Assembly (NCBI GenBank): GCA_007116095.1
Contig: SKJD01000325.1
Span: 1-5,115, forward strand
Reading direction: 5' to 3'
DNA length: 5,115 nucleotides
From: Candidatus Hydrogenedentota bacterium
GTDB lineage: Bacteria > Hydrogenedentota > Hydrogenedentia > Hydrogenedentales > SCBR16-9
The notes below the pieces were generated by a model that saw nothing but the letters and a program-made list of their open reading frames with translations, was not told the origin of the DNA and ran no database searches. A program made the position numbers and the translations under genes. Numbering within the stretch: the first letter of the stretch is position 1; each line of letters starts with the position of its first letter. Shown piece by piece: positions 4,918 through 5,115 of this stretch.

Positions 4918-5115
4918 CTACAGCCCGGTCTGGGCGCCCACGCTCTTTAACTTCATTTCCGGGGCCGGGACGGCGTCGTCGCGAAGGTTCTCGACCCGAC
5001 AAATGGCGTAGTTGCTTTCCAGCATGTCGACGACCGCATGGCCGATGGGACGCTGGCGGTGCGCGATGACCCGACCGCCCACTTCAATGGGATCGCCGTC
5101 TTCCAGGAGCAGGAA
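4918..5115 (-). CDS. C-terminal end of an unrecognised protein, 5' part outside window
   Basis: The minus strand reads open from the right edge to a TAG at 4920-4918, giving 65 residues that start FLLLEDGDPIEVGGRVIAHR and end in KLKSVGAQTGL. No start codon for the gene lies inside the window. The codon usage is GC-rich in third positions like the neighbouring genes, and the residue pattern (GDPIEVGGRVIAHRQRPIG, then VVDMLESNYAICRV) looks like a small beta-barrel module. Similar 'G-D-x-hydrophobic-x-V-x-R-x-x-x-x-I-G-x-A-x-V' patterns end several envelope-associated proteins (for example FlgT C-terminal or CsgG-linked domains), but this is only a resemblance and I do not assign a function. It converges on the PhyH gene across a repeat-rich spacer. 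Confidence 0.65.
   Translation of the reverse strand, partial: FLLLEDGDPIEVGGRVIAHRQRPIGHAVVDMLESNYAICRVENLRDDAVPAPEMKLKSVGAQTGL

Overview
The window is GC-rich bacterial DNA with three complete genes, two genes cut by the window edges, a structured divergent promoter region and a repeat-rich spacer. Nothing in it fixes the taxon. A secreted-type propeller protein, a PhyH dioxygenase and spacers of CCGAA-type low-complexity repeats and tandem hexamers would suit a large-genome environmental bacterium. From memory such spacers occur in Planctomycetota/PVC-like or Hydrogenedentota-like genomes, so this is a weak inference.

Layout. Positions 2-1870 (+) hold the C-terminal 622 residues of a large protein: the end of a beta-sandwich region, an Ig-like region, then about eight propeller blades of PQQ/BamB type closing with a calcium-binding-type FG-GAP motif. 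It converges on a two-gene minus-strand operon. The first gene (3437-2478) is an extended SDR nucleotide-sugar enzyme whose active-site pattern resembles UDP-glucuronate decarboxylases. The second (2452-1928) is a membrane-anchored DUF2726 protein, 25 bp behind it. A strong hairpin (1921-1947) covers the convergent 3' ends.

Positions 3438-3678 are a divergent control region. They carry a good sigma70-type promoter for the minus operon, a structured leader that would start almost exactly at the predicted 5' end, a 13-bp palindrome between the two divergent -35 boxes, and a perfect TTGACA with a poor -10 facing a PhyH-family Fe(II)/2-oxoglutarate dioxygenase gene (3679-4584, +).

The dioxygenase gene runs at its 3' end into a spacer (4585-4917) of CCGAA-rich duplicated blocks, C-runs, a tandem hexamer and an A+C-skewed stretch with a terminator-like inverted repeat. 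Beyond it lies the C-terminal end of a further minus-strand gene (4918-5115), which has no start codon inside the window.

The genes do not form one recognisable pathway. The SDR enzyme suggests nucleotide-sugar supply for surface polysaccharide. The dioxygenase substrate and the DUF2726 role cannot be read from sequence. I see no CRISPR array, tRNA, rRNA, insertion sequence or known defence system, and no clear undescribed multi-gene system. The most interesting material is the regulatory and repeat DNA between genes.
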